Part shown: in pieces, positions 1-6,828 of the stretch
Layout: every line of letters starts with the position of its first letter
How positions within the stretch are numbered: position 1 is the first letter of the stretch
DNA from: Dialister sp. UBA734
Lineage (GTDB): Bacteria; Bacillota; Negativicutes; Veillonellales; Dialisteraceae
Assembly: GCA_002297935.1 (NCBI GenBank)
Contig: DBLC01000076.1
Location: 1 to 13,581 of the forward strand
Reading direction: 5' to 3'
Length of the DNA: 13,581 nucleotides
Translations under genes and position numbers: made by a program
Notes under the pieces: generated by a model
The model's input: only the letters and a program-made list of their open reading frames with translations
The model's database searches: none
What the model was told of the DNA's origin: nothing

Positions 1-49
1 GTTGTTGGTTGTTGGTTGTTTGAAAAACCAACAACCAACAACTAACAAC
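1..49. repeat. Heptamer inverted repeat, family A (copy 1)
   Basis: Left arm 1-21 is made of 7-bp units GTTGTTG; right arm 24-49 is its near-perfect reverse complement (CAACAAC/CAACAAT-type units). The arms would fold into a long hairpin with almost no loop. The left arm may continue beyond the window edge. Two further copies lie at 6741-6794 and 8372-8437. There is no clean T-run after either arm, so it is not a textbook terminator. Confidence 0.85.
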
Positions 50-105
50 AGAAGTCGTTTATCAAGTTTTCTTATGGAAACAGGAACGAAAAGTCACTAA
101 ATATA

Positions 106-120
106 ATGTACAATGTACAT
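106..120. promoter_or_regulatory. 15-bp palindrome overlapping a TATAAT box
   Basis: ATGTACAATGTACAT is a perfect odd-length palindrome. Its first two bases overlap a TATAAT hexamer at 102-107 (plus strand). It looks like an operator for a dimeric repressor, but I find no good -35 box on the plus strand and no plus-strand gene nearby. It could instead serve a minus-strand gene to the left of the window. The palindrome itself is certain; the function is a guess. Confidence 0.3.
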
Positions 121-138
121 CTGACTTGCATTTTTATG

Positions 139-163
139 TAAAAGCGACACATGAGGTGTCGCT
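139..163 (-). terminator. Probable rho-independent terminator after the 202-768 gene
   Basis: An 8-bp perfect stem (AGCGACAC/GTGTCGCT, 143-150 with 156-163) has a 5-nt loop. Read on the minus strand, it is followed by TTTACAT and a further T-rich stretch (TAAAAATGC region). It lies about 40 nt downstream of the TGA of the 202-768 gene. The U-tract is weak, hence moderate confidence. Confidence 0.5.
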
Positions 164-183
164 GGTACAACGATTATTTATTA

Positions 184-197
184 GGTGACTAGTGACC
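184..197. repeat. Fragment of heptamer repeat family B
   Basis: GGTGACTAGTGACC consists of two GTGACTA-type heptamers and matches the left arm of the full inverted repeat at 854-967. It stands alone here without a partner arm, a few bases beyond the stop codon of the 202-768 gene. Confidence 0.6.
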
Positions 198-201
198 AAA
201 A

Positions 202-768
202 TCAGACCTGCCCCCGCAAGGCCCGACCGGCTTCGCCTACTACACTTTGGATTTCTTTTTCAGAAAGGGCCGGCGGTGCTGGCGCAGGCCGCGGCGTGGA
301 TACAGGAGCCACCGCAACCGGCTTTTCTTGAACAGCTGCGGCAGGTTGCGCAACAGGGGCTGCACTTACGGCTTCCACCGTAGGCGTGGTTTCCACCGGA
401 GTGGCTTCTACCGGTGTACTTTCTGGTTCACTGTCTTTTGTTTTAGAAATAGCAGGACTAGCATTCAGAGTGGGTTCACTGACTGCGATTTCTACCGCCG
501 CCGGGTGACTTTCCTCTGGTTGCTGTGTTTTCTGGTACAAAGAAGTACCACCGAAAAACAATACAGCTGCTACTATCATAGCACATCCGCGCAATCCCCA
601 CTTGTAAAATGCAGAAGGTTTGCGTGTTTCTTTCAGACGCTGCATTTCTGCCTGCGCCATAATCAAATTGATTTCCCCGGTGATGTCTTTATGACTGGAG
701 TAAGAACTCTCCGCCCGCTCCAGCCATTTCTTCACCGCCTGGACTCTCTTTAATGTATCTCCCGACAT
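202..768 (-). CDS. Single-pass membrane protein with Pro/Ala-rich extracytoplasmic tail, function unknown
   Basis: The 188-residue protein is not recognised as a known family. Residues 1-59 are charged and probably helical. Residues 60-78 (GCAMIVAAVLFFGGTSLY region) form one membrane segment with Arg/Lys just before it, giving an N-in topology. Residues 80-168 are rich in Pro, Ala, Val, Glu and Thr, with TPVE/TPVETTPT-like repeats. A short end, residues 169-188 (SEKEIQSVVGEAGRAL), looks helical. This layout resembles TonB or other envelope-spanning anchors, but no TonB C-terminal domain and no zinc anti-sigma motif are visible. The ATG at 768 is chosen because a GGAGGT site ends 4 nt upstream; the frame is open to 810 but lacks an equally good site there. 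It follows the sigma-factor gene on the same strand but is separated by about 760 nt and a terminator, so it is probably its own unit. Confidence 0.75.
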   Translation of the reverse strand: MSGDTLKRVQAVKKWLERAESSYSSHKDITGEINLIMAQAEMQRLKETRKPSAFYKWGLRGCAMIVAAVLFFGGTSLYQKTQQPEESHPAAVEIAVSEPTLNASPAISKTKDSEPESTPVEATPVETTPTVEAVSAAPVAQPAAAVQEKPVAVAPVSTPRPAPAPPALSEKEIQSVVGEAGRALRGQV

Positions 769-772
769 GAAT

Positions 773-778
773 ACCTCC
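773..778 (-). promoter_or_regulatory. Ribosome binding site deciding the 768 start
   Basis: GGAGGT on the minus strand sits 4 nt before the ATG at 768. It favours this start over the in-frame upstream ATG at 810, which would add 14 residues (MVVREEILFFLEVF) that look like translated leader. Confidence 0.75.
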
Positions 779-831
779 AAAAAGAAAAGGATTTCTTCTC
801 TTACAACCAAGAGACATTCTAGTAAGATCCC

Positions 832-853
832 TGCACCACCGGTGCATCACTAT
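832..853 (-). repeat. Short palindrome TGCACCnnnGGTGCA, copy 1
   Basis: TGCACC, three bases, then GGTGCA, followed on the plus strand by TCACTAT. The same element with the same flank recurs at 11197-11218. In both places it lies on the upstream side of a minus-strand gene (about 63 nt before the 768 start here), in the same orientation. It could be an operator, a 5' leader hairpin or a small dispersed repeat. Confidence 0.55.
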
Positions 854-967
854 GTATGAAAATATATGGGTAGCTGGTGACTAGTGACTGGTGACTGGGG
901 ACGCAATTCCGTTACGAGTCACCAGTCACTAGTCACCAGTCACCAATTCCCCCGCCTATTTTCATAC
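854..967. repeat. Heptamer inverted repeat, family B, with outer arms
   Basis: The inner arms are about 27 nt each (875-902 and 916-944), built from 7-bp GTGACTA/GTGACTG units facing their reverse complement (CAGTCAC/TAGTCAC). The outer arms are GTATGAAAATA (854-864) and its exact complement TATTTTCATAC (957-967). The whole segment can fold into one long hairpin about 55 bp per side. Confidence 0.85.
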
Positions 968-1135
968 TAAATGTCTATCAAGTCTACTTTTATACTTATA
1001 ATCCACAAAACACGCATAAAAGTAAACTGGTAATATGATACATTTTTCTTATTTTACCACGGATTCCTAAATATTTCTTTAATTTTCTCGTGAAAATAAG
1101 GTATGTGTGGTTTTTTGAGAAAAATTTTGATTAAC

Positions 1136-1482
1136 AGGTTGTTCAAGTGTTTCTGGGTTCTTAGGGTTCTGAAGGTTCTCAAGATTCTGAGGGTCGTCCA
1201 ATGTGCAAATTGATGCTTCCACTAATAATCCCCTTTCTTTGGAAGGGGATAGGACTTGAGCGTAGCGAAAAGTCCAGGGGATAGCTCACTCTAGCGATAT
1301 GAAATACTATTACATCTACACTTTTAGGCGCACACTCTAGCGGCTAGTCTAACAACTCTTCTTCATCCTCCTATCCCCCCTGCCCCCCTTCCTGAGGAAG
1401 GGGGTAGATACCAATGATACCTTTAGCGTTAATTTGCACATTCGAGAAACCTAAGAACCTTCAGAACCCTTAGCAACCTTTC
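1136..1482. repeat. Nonamer inverted repeat, family D (copy 1), interrupted
   Basis: The left arm (1136-1211) runs in 9-bp units around AGGGTTCTG/AAGGTTCTC. The right arm (1431-1482) is the complement, including an exact 12-bp pair AATGTGCAAATT (1200-1211) with AATTTGCACATT (1431-1442). The conserved core AGCGT...ATTCGA that marks copies 2 and 3 is present at about 1424-1445. The arms are about 220 nt apart, against about 40 nt in copy 2, because a second element (1230-1404) lies inside. Confidence 0.8.
1230..1404. repeat. C/G-rich hairpin element (family E) nested in family D
   Basis: This segment is bounded by two hairpins: CCCCTT/AAGGGG at 1230-1248, and a perfect 9-bp stem CCCCCTTCC with GGAAGGGGG at 1384-1404 and a TGA loop. 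Between them are a GGACTT/AAGTCC hairpin (1252-1275) and two CTCTAGCG repeats. The outer C-rich arms are also complementary to each other. It reads like a small non-coding mobile or expanded repeat. Confidence 0.6.
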
Positions 1483-1486
1483 ACAC

Positions 1487-1529
1487 AAAAAAGAGTCACA
1501 AAAGGTCATCCCTTCTGTAACTCTTTTTT
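1487..1529 (-). terminator. Strong rho-independent terminator of the sigma gene, probably bidirectional
   Basis: On the minus strand a 13-bp stem (GAGTTACAGAAGG with CCTTTTGTGACTC, two G-T pairs) with a 5-nt GATGA loop is followed by TTTTTT. An A-run precedes the stem, so the plus strand also reads as a terminator. The TAA stop of the sigma gene lies at the base of the stem, so translation runs up to the hairpin. Confidence 0.9.
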
Positions 1530-2145
1530 ATTTCCTATCGTGCATCAATTTCGAAAGCATGCCTCGCAGTCTGCGAATGCCCCGTTTTTCCAACCGATAT
1601 ACATAAGCGGTGGACACTTCCATGGCGTTGGCGGTTTCCAGGGCGGTCTGTTCTTGCAGGTACACGCTGCGGATCACGTCCTGTTCTTGCGCCGGCAACC
1701 GTTCCATGGCGTGACTGATGGCCTGGTGCATATCTTTTCGATCGGCCACGTCAAAGGCTGTATCGGGTGCTTCTTTGGAGAGGAAAACTGTTTCTTCTTC
1801 CCCATCTTCCAGCAAAATTTCATTGCCATTGTTTTGCAGGAAATTCACCATACGGCCCCGTATACGATGGACCGCGTAGAGAGAAAACGCCACGCCGTTG
1901 GCCGGTTCGAATCGTTCCACTGCTTCCATGAGCCCTACGGTGCCTTCTTGAATCAAATCCAAGGTGACCGCTTCCTGCAATCCATATTTCATGGCTTCTC
2001 GAAACACCAGCAGCTGGTAATGCTCAATCAAAGACTGCCTGGCCTCCAGCTGATGGTCCTCTTTATATTGTTTCCACAGCGCCCTTTCCTCCTCCGCGCT
2101 GAGCGGCGTCAGCTGAGAGAGCGACTTTGTATACTCTTCTATCAT
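1528..2145 (-). CDS. RNA polymerase sigma-70 family sigma factor, short group 3-like
   Basis: A 205-residue sigma factor that directs RNA polymerase to a specific promoter class. Residues 36-105 match sigma region 2, including the core-binding and -10-reading block DLIQEGTVGLMEAVERF (63-79) and the following FSLYAVHRIRGRMVNFL, reminiscent of FliA/SigF-type factors. Residues 106-140 form an acidic linker (LEDGEEETVF) where region 3 would be, so region 3 is missing or minimal. Residues 142-198 are region 4, with a -35 helix-turn-helix near 168-190 (ETANAMEVSTAYVYRLEKRG). Residues 14-30 (PLSAEEERALWKQYK) resemble region 1.2. The ATG start has only a weak AAGGGG site 11 nt upstream. It follows tamB by 186 nt containing a long inverted repeat and ends in a strong terminator, so it may close the mla-tolC-tamB unit or be separate. 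No anti-sigma gene is recognised beside it. The regulon is unknown. Confidence 0.9.
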   Translation of the reverse strand: MIEEYTKSLSQLTPLSAEEERALWKQYKEDHQLEARQSLIEHYQLLVFREAMKYGLQEAVTLDLIQEGTVGLMEAVERFEPANGVAFSLYAVHRIRGRMVNFLQNNGNEILLEDGEEETVFLSKEAPDTAFDVADRKDMHQAISHAMERLPAQEQDVIRSVYLQEQTALETANAMEVSTAYVYRLEKRGIRRLRGMLSKLMHDRK

Positions 2146-2195
2146 GTAATGTATAACCCCTTTGCGTAAGTAGGCATCATATCGCTATAGATTAC

Positions 2196-2324
2196 AGGTT
2201 GCTCAGGTTTCTAAGGTTACTCAGGTAGCTCAGGTTCTTCAAACGTACCAAATAAACGCTAGCGTCTATCAGCAAATTCGAAAAACCTGAGAAACTTGAG
2301 AACCCTTAGAAACCTGAGCGACCT
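2196..2324. repeat. Nonamer inverted repeat, family D (copy 2)
   Basis: The left arm (about 2196-2240) is five consecutive 9-bp units of the type AGGTTGCTC/AGGTTTCTA. The right arm (about 2280-2324) is their complement, ending CGACCT. The loop holds a 10-bp palindrome ACGCTAGCGT and the family core AGCGT...ATTCGA. It begins 8 nt after the tamB stop and would form a long hairpin in the mRNA between tamB and the sigma gene. There is no T-run, so simple termination is doubtful. Confidence 0.85.
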
Positions 2325-2331
2325 GTTATTA

Positions 2332-5300
2332 TTAGAATTTAAAGCTCCAGTCCGTTCCTACGTAACTGTCATCATCGCTATTATACCACGAGGAGAGGCC
2401 AGCGTGGGAATTTAAATCATAATGGAAGCCCATGCTCTTCTTATCATTGTTGACCCCCATGGTGGCGGTGAGCATGAAATCGTTGAAGAGATATTTCCCA
2501 ATCTTAATATAGTAATTCCCAGTCTGGTTATCGTCCAAGCTGCTATAGTAATCGGTCAAGCTGGAGGTGACACTGATGAGATCCAGACCAATGGTATCTT
2601 GGAAGAAGCTCTTCATGGAGTCTCCAAAAATCATGGTCAGCCCCGCATTGAAGAGGGCCCCTTCCATGGCATCGCTGCTATTTTGGGTGGGGTCCGCGTG
2701 CAACGTGAGGAGCATCACAATCTGGGAATCGTTCAGGGCCGGTTCGCTATGGAAGACAGTCTTCATATCCCCTGGCGGGCCATCCAATTCGGCTCCGATG
2801 GCGTAGTGTCCCACTTTGGTATTGGCTTTCACGTGAACCACCGGCAGGAAAGAGCCGGGCTCGCCGCCCCAAATGGCTCTGGCTTCATCGACTTTAAATT
2901 CCGACATATTGATGCGGACCGTTCCCTTTTCTACATTGACACGACCGGTCAGGATGGGGTCATTGAGATTGCCCATCATATCCACGTTGCCGCGAATGAC
3001 CAAGTCGTAAAGAGAGCTGTTGTAAAGTTTCACATTGTCGCCGATATTGACAGAAATTTTGGTGAGCATATCTGGTGCGGTGCTTTCTTCCCCTGTAAAG
3101 AGAGAAAATGGCACATCAATCACAGCGTCATGGATAGACAAATTCCCGGAAACGCCCAATTTGTCAAAAATTTCGCCGCACTGGAAATCCCCATCAATGG
3201 CCCCTTTGAAATAGGTGGATTTAACCGACGGAGTATGCACATGGGCTTCCCCTTCGTAATGGGTAATCTTTTTATTTTCCCAATCGATGGACCCTTTGGC
3301 CGAAGCCTGTCCCCCGCCAAAAACGGCACTGCTGTCAAAGGTGGCATGATTGCCTTCCAACGACAACTGCAGCGTGATGGGATGAATGGCTTCGTTCATG
3401 GTCATGAGAGACAATTGTCCTTCTTTGACAGACACACCGCCAAAGAGCAGTGGATTTTCATAGCTGCCGGCCACTTTCACGTGCCCTTTGATAGGACCTG
3501 AAGCGGAAGTGACAGGTTTGCAAAACAGCGCCAGGATATTCATGTCTGCCTGGTCCAGATTGATATCCAAATCCAAGGGCACCGCTTTATCGGTGGTGCT
3601 GCCAGTGAAGAGATTCCCCGGCAAGGTGCCTTTCATGCTGGCCCGATAGATATCTTTTGAAAGCAGCGCATTTTGGATGGTCACCACGTTGTGGCTGGCA
3701 TTGGCCATGAGAGACAAAGAATCGAAGGAAATATCTCCATAGCTGGGATGGTCCAAAGTGACAGACACATCGGCGTTCGGTTCTTTCTTATTGCCCGAAA
3801 GAGAAATCAACGCCGTCAGATGTCCGCCTAGCTGCATGTCTTTCTTTTCCATCACTTGAGGAATCCAGGAAATATCCATATCTTTGGCAGCCATCTGGAT
3901 ATCCAAGTCGCCGGCACTGTTCATATTTCCTTCCATCGCCAACAGGCCATTGCCTACAGGAATTTGGAAGGTACGAATCGCCAAGGCGCCATTCATATAG
4001 GAGAAATCCAAATGTCCTTCGCCCAGCGGGGTATTTCCTAAGTGACCGCCCTGCAGATCCGCTTTGAAGTCCACATTGGGCGCCTCCAAAGTGCCGCCGA
4101 TACGCATACCGCCTTTGACGGTGCCATCCACGGCAGAAGAAGGCAATTTGAACAGTTTCAACGCTTCTTTGATGTTCCATCCATCAAATTGCAATACACC
4201 GCGAACCACACCGCTTTCGGTATGATAACTGCCCTTCCAAGTAAACTGTCCATTTTGCTGGCGGAAGGAGCCTTCATCCAGGCTGACCAGATGGTCCACG
4301 TAATGAATGCCTGTGGAAATCATGTAGAGGGACGTGCCGCCAACGGCAATTTCACGGCTGGAAAGAACCCCATCAAAGGTGGGCCGATCCATGGTGCCGC
4401 CGGCGTGACCGGTCATATTGACTTTCCCCACAATGCCCCGATTGGGCAGCATGTGATCCATATCGATGTCCATCAAGGACACATCCATGTCAATGGCCTG
4501 GTCGGTCACTTTCCCGCTCACTGCGGCGGTGCCGCCGTAAATGTAGGCCAACCCATTTTTCAATGTGATGCCGTCCTTGTCATAGGTGTACTGCCCGGAA
4601 ACGCTTTGGAACAATTCACCCATCACAGAACCACTCCAGGCCTGGAAATCGCCAGAAACAGTAGGTGCTGTTGCATTGCCGCCGATGGTCATGGTATTTT
4701 CTATCCAACCGGTGACTGGATAGTCCAAATCAGCGAGAGACAGGAGATGTTCAACTCTTGTTTTTTCACTCTTCACAGTGAGTTGTAAATCGTAAGGCGC
4801 TGTAAGACCAATCTGCCCCTGGACAGAATGGTTTCCTTCTCCATCTTTCAACGTCAAAGAGGTCACATCGGCTTTCCCATCATGGAACGCCACCTGCCCA
4901 TCTATGGAATCAAAATGGACCTTCTGAATATGCCCCTCCCGGGCGGATACATGGGCCCGTCCGGTGGGGGCAGTCAAAGTGCCTTTCACCTGGAAATCTG
5001 CCGAGCCTTTGCCGGCTACATCCATGCCAGTCAAAGGAGAAAGCATAGACAAATCCATAGAAGAAAGTTGTCCTGTCAAATCCATAGTCTTTCCATAATG
5101 ACCAGACAGGGTAAAGGCCCCTTCTCCCGATGTACCCGTCAGGTAGTCTACATCCAATTCTTCGCCTTGCCCTTTGGCACTGCCCGATAGGGTAGAAAGC
5201 TGGATGCCGTCGTAAGAAATATCCATCCCATAACCGCAGCCCTGCCAGCGACCATTCTGATAGCTTCCAAAGCCGCTGAGTTTCCCTGCCTGGAAGGTAT

Positions 5301-6720
5301 CATAGGAAAGACAGGTGCCTTCCCCTTCTCCGGTGGCATACTGCAGTGCCAGTTGACCATCGATATAGGTACCTTTCGCAAGGACGTGACCGCTTACGAT
5401 ACCAGTCACGGGGGTATCCATAGGAATTTCATCTAAGGAAATATGGTCGGCCGACATATTTCCTTCAAAAGCACCTGAGGTCATGTCATAGCTGCCGTGG
5501 CCTTCCAGGTGTCCTCCCATGGCATCGGCCATCAGGTAGGGCACGGAAATTTGATTCTCCCCATAGGAAAAACGAATGGCTCCTTGGGGCACCGTGAGGG
5601 CTTCATAGGCGCCGTTTTTCACCTGCAGCTCCCCGGAAACAAAGGGATTGCCTACGGTGCCAGACAAAGAAACTGCGCCAGATACACGGCCAGCGGCCTG
5701 TTCGTCCGGTAAGAGCTTTTGCAAATCCACATCCTGCATTGTCACCTGCCCTTGCAAAATCGGATCGTCCATGTCGAAGTGGATGGCCCCTTCTCCGGTA
5801 AACTTCTGATCATTGATTTTCAAAGAGACTTCGGAAATAGAAGCATGTCCGTTTTCAATATCAAAAAAGGCTGCTCCATCAGCCAGAATATAATTTTCAT
5901 AGCGAAGAGCAGCATCATTGATATGACCTTTGACATGGTAAGCGACAGCGCCATCACTTCTCCAGATTTTGGCGCTGGTCACTTCTCCTGTCCCATTGTT
6001 TACTTCTAGTTTTTGTGATACCTGTGGGAACTGATTCAATAGAGGCTGCAAAGATTTCAAAGAAACCGGATCAGTCTTCAGATTGACTTCCAGCTGATTG
6101 GTATTGGTAAAATTCAGATTGCCATCAAAACGGCTATCCAGTACCTGGCCTGCAAAGGGGCCGGTGATCTTTCCATCCGCATCCCACGCAAAGGTGGTAG
6201 ACAGACCAGAAAAATCATAGGCACTGTTGTCGGAAAGCTGTATTTTCGCTTCCCCATTCTGAATGAGAAGACGGCCTGTAAAGGTGCCGTTGTCTGTATC
6301 ATCAGACGGTTTCAGCAGGGTTTGTACATTCCATGTGCCATCGGGCTTTTCTTGGAGATGGACTTCCGGGGCATCCACATGAATGTCCTTCACCACATCA
6401 GCCACTCCACCATCAGACAGCAGGTAATTAAACAAAGCAGATAGGGACCAGCCAATGGTCAAAGAAGGCGACTTTAATACATCCTCCCCGTTTTCGTCTT
6501 TCAATACCAAATTGGTAAAGGAAAGATCTAAGTTCGGGTCGATATCCATCATGTCCCATGTGAGAGTGCCATTGATTTTTTCTCCGGCTTTTTCTGTCAG
6601 CACAGGCTCCAGATTTTGTACGATAATCGGACGTATCAGCAGGTAAATAATACAAAGCAGGATAAAAATAAACGCTGCTATGCTATTTAGCCACCATTTC
6701 AGTTTGCTTCCACTTTCCAC
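2332..6720 (-). CDS. tamB: TamB/AsmA-like translocation and lipid-transport protein
   Basis: A 1462-residue envelope protein of the TamB (AsmA-like, bridge-type) family, within or slightly above the usual length. Such proteins form a long beta-taco groove across the periplasm and are linked to outer-membrane protein assembly and phospholipid movement to the outer membrane. Residues 6-33 are a hydrophobic N-terminal anchor (WWLNSIAAFIFILLCIIYLL). Residues 35-1250 are low-complexity beta-strand repeats, with a G...G-x(4,6)-P signature recurring about every 100 residues (Pro at 585, 686, 780, 881, 981, 1090). Residues about 1190-1462 fit the TamB C-terminal domain (DUF490), including NDPILTGRVNVEKGTVRI (1253-1270) and ALNDSQIVMLL (1328-1338). 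It ends in aromatic DWSFKF, as in outer-membrane-inserting tails. The start is GTG, fixed by AGGAG 6 nt upstream. It lies downstream of mlaEFD-tolC; no TamA/BamA partner gene is in the window. Confidence 0.93.
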   Translation of the reverse strand: MESGSKLKWWLNSIAAFIFILLCIIYLLIRPIIVQNLEPVLTEKAGEKINGTLTWDMMDIDPNLDLSFTNLVLKDENGEDVLKSPSLTIGWSLSALFNYLLSDGGVADVVKDIHVDAPEVHLQEKPDGTWNVQTLLKPSDDTDNGTFTGRLLIQNGEAKIQLSDNSAYDFSGLSTTFAWDADGKITGPFAGQVLDSRFDGNLNFTNTNQLEVNLKTDPVSLKSLQPLLNQFPQVSQKLEVNNGTGEVTSAKIWRSDGAVAYHVKGHINDAALRYENYILADGAAFFDIENGHASISEVSLKINDQKFTGEGAIHFDMDDPILQGQVTMQDVDLQKLLPDEQAAGRVSGAVSLSGTVGNPFVSGELQVKNGAYEALTVPQGAIRFSYGENQISVPYLMADAMGGHLEGHGSYDMTSGAFEGNMSADHISLDEIPMDTPVTGIVSGHVLAKGTYIDGQLALQYATGEGEGTCLSYDTFQAGKLSGFGSYQNGRWQGCGYGMDISYDGIQLSTLSGSAKGQGEELDVDYLTGTSGEGAFTLSGHYGKTMDLTGQLSSMDLSMLSPLTGMDVAGKGSADFQVKGTLTAPTGRAHVSAREGHIQKVHFDSIDGQVAFHDGKADVTSLTLKDGEGNHSVQGQIGLTAPYDLQLTVKSEKTRVEHLLSLADLDYPVTGWIENTMTIGGNATAPTVSGDFQAWSGSVMGELFQSVSGQYTYDKDGITLKNGLAYIYGGTAAVSGKVTDQAIDMDVSLMDIDMDHMLPNRGIVGKVNMTGHAGGTMDRPTFDGVLSSREIAVGGTSLYMISTGIHYVDHLVSLDEGSFRQQNGQFTWKGSYHTESGVVRGVLQFDGWNIKEALKLFKLPSSAVDGTVKGGMRIGGTLEAPNVDFKADLQGGHLGNTPLGEGHLDFSYMNGALAIRTFQIPVGNGLLAMEGNMNSAGDLDIQMAAKDMDISWIPQVMEKKDMQLGGHLTALISLSGNKKEPNADVSVTLDHPSYGDISFDSLSLMANASHNVVTIQNALLSKDIYRASMKGTLPGNLFTGSTTDKAVPLDLDINLDQADMNILALFCKPVTSASGPIKGHVKVAGSYENPLLFGGVSVKEGQLSLMTMNEAIHPITLQLSLEGNHATFDSSAVFGGGQASAKGSIDWENKKITHYEGEAHVHTPSVKSTYFKGAIDGDFQCGEIFDKLGVSGNLSIHDAVIDVPFSLFTGEESTAPDMLTKISVNIGDNVKLYNSSLYDLVIRGNVDMMGNLNDPILTGRVNVEKGTVRINMSEFKVDEARAIWGGEPGSFLPVVHVKANTKVGHYAIGAELDGPPGDMKTVFHSEPALNDSQIVMLLTLHADPTQNSSDAMEGALFNAGLTMIFGDSMKSFFQDTIGLDLISVTSSLTDYYSSLDDNQTGNYYIKIGKYLFNDFMLTATMGVNNDKKSMGFHYDLNSHAGLSSWYNSDDDSYVGTDWSFKF

Positions 6721-6726
6721 AGTTTG

Positions 6727-6731
6727 CTCCT
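6727..6731 (-). promoter_or_regulatory. Ribosome binding site for the GTG start of tamB
   Basis: AGGAG on the minus strand, 6 nt before the GTG at 6720. It supports a non-ATG start placed just before the hydrophobic anchor. The site is only about 10 nt from the base of the family A hairpin at 6741-6794, so hairpin formation could influence access to it. Confidence 0.75.
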
Positions 6732-6740
6732 AGTAAAAAT

Positions 6741-6794
6741 GTTGTTAGTTGTTGGTTGTTAGTTGTCGGTTCCAAACAACTAACAACCAACAAC
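6741..6794. repeat. Heptamer inverted repeat, family A (copy 2)
   Basis: Left units GTTGTTA/GTTGTTG (6741-6768) and right complement (6774-6794) pair over about 20 bp with a 6-nt loop and one mismatch. It fills most of the 108-nt gap between tolC and tamB and would be a stable mRNA hairpin just upstream of the tamB ribosome binding site. Confidence 0.88.
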
Positions 6795-6828
6795 ATATCT
6801 ATTCAGATCACAAGACTAAAATCATCAA

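Larger units (their letters stand above)
769..1527. other. Gene-free, repeat-rich intergenic stretch
   Basis: No credible coding sequence lies between the sigma gene and the 202-768 gene. The stretch holds a short palindrome (832-853), a family B inverted repeat (854-967), an AT-rich segment (968-1135) in which I see no convincing promoter, a family D inverted repeat with a nested C-rich element (1136-1482), and a terminator (1487-1529). A promoter for the 202-768 gene should lie here, but I could not fix one. Confidence 0.7.

Noticed and set aside
192..753. Plus-strand frames opposite the 202-768 gene
   Set aside because: Arg/Cys/Phe-rich translations typical of the complement of a Pro/Ala-rich gene; the minus-strand frame has a GGAGGT site and a membrane helix.
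1136..1482. Insertion sequence or transposon
   Set aside because: No transposase frame and no clear terminal repeats with target duplications; kept only as nested non-coding repeat elements.
2422..3501. 359-codon plus-strand open frame opposite tamB
   Set aside because: It is fully antisense to an unmistakable TamB C-terminal region, its translation is rich in His/Gly/Ile without any family resemblance, and it arises from codon bias of the real gene.
4042..4788. 248-codon plus-strand open frame opposite tamB
   Set aside because: Same reason: antisense shadow without a ribosome binding site or recognisable domain.
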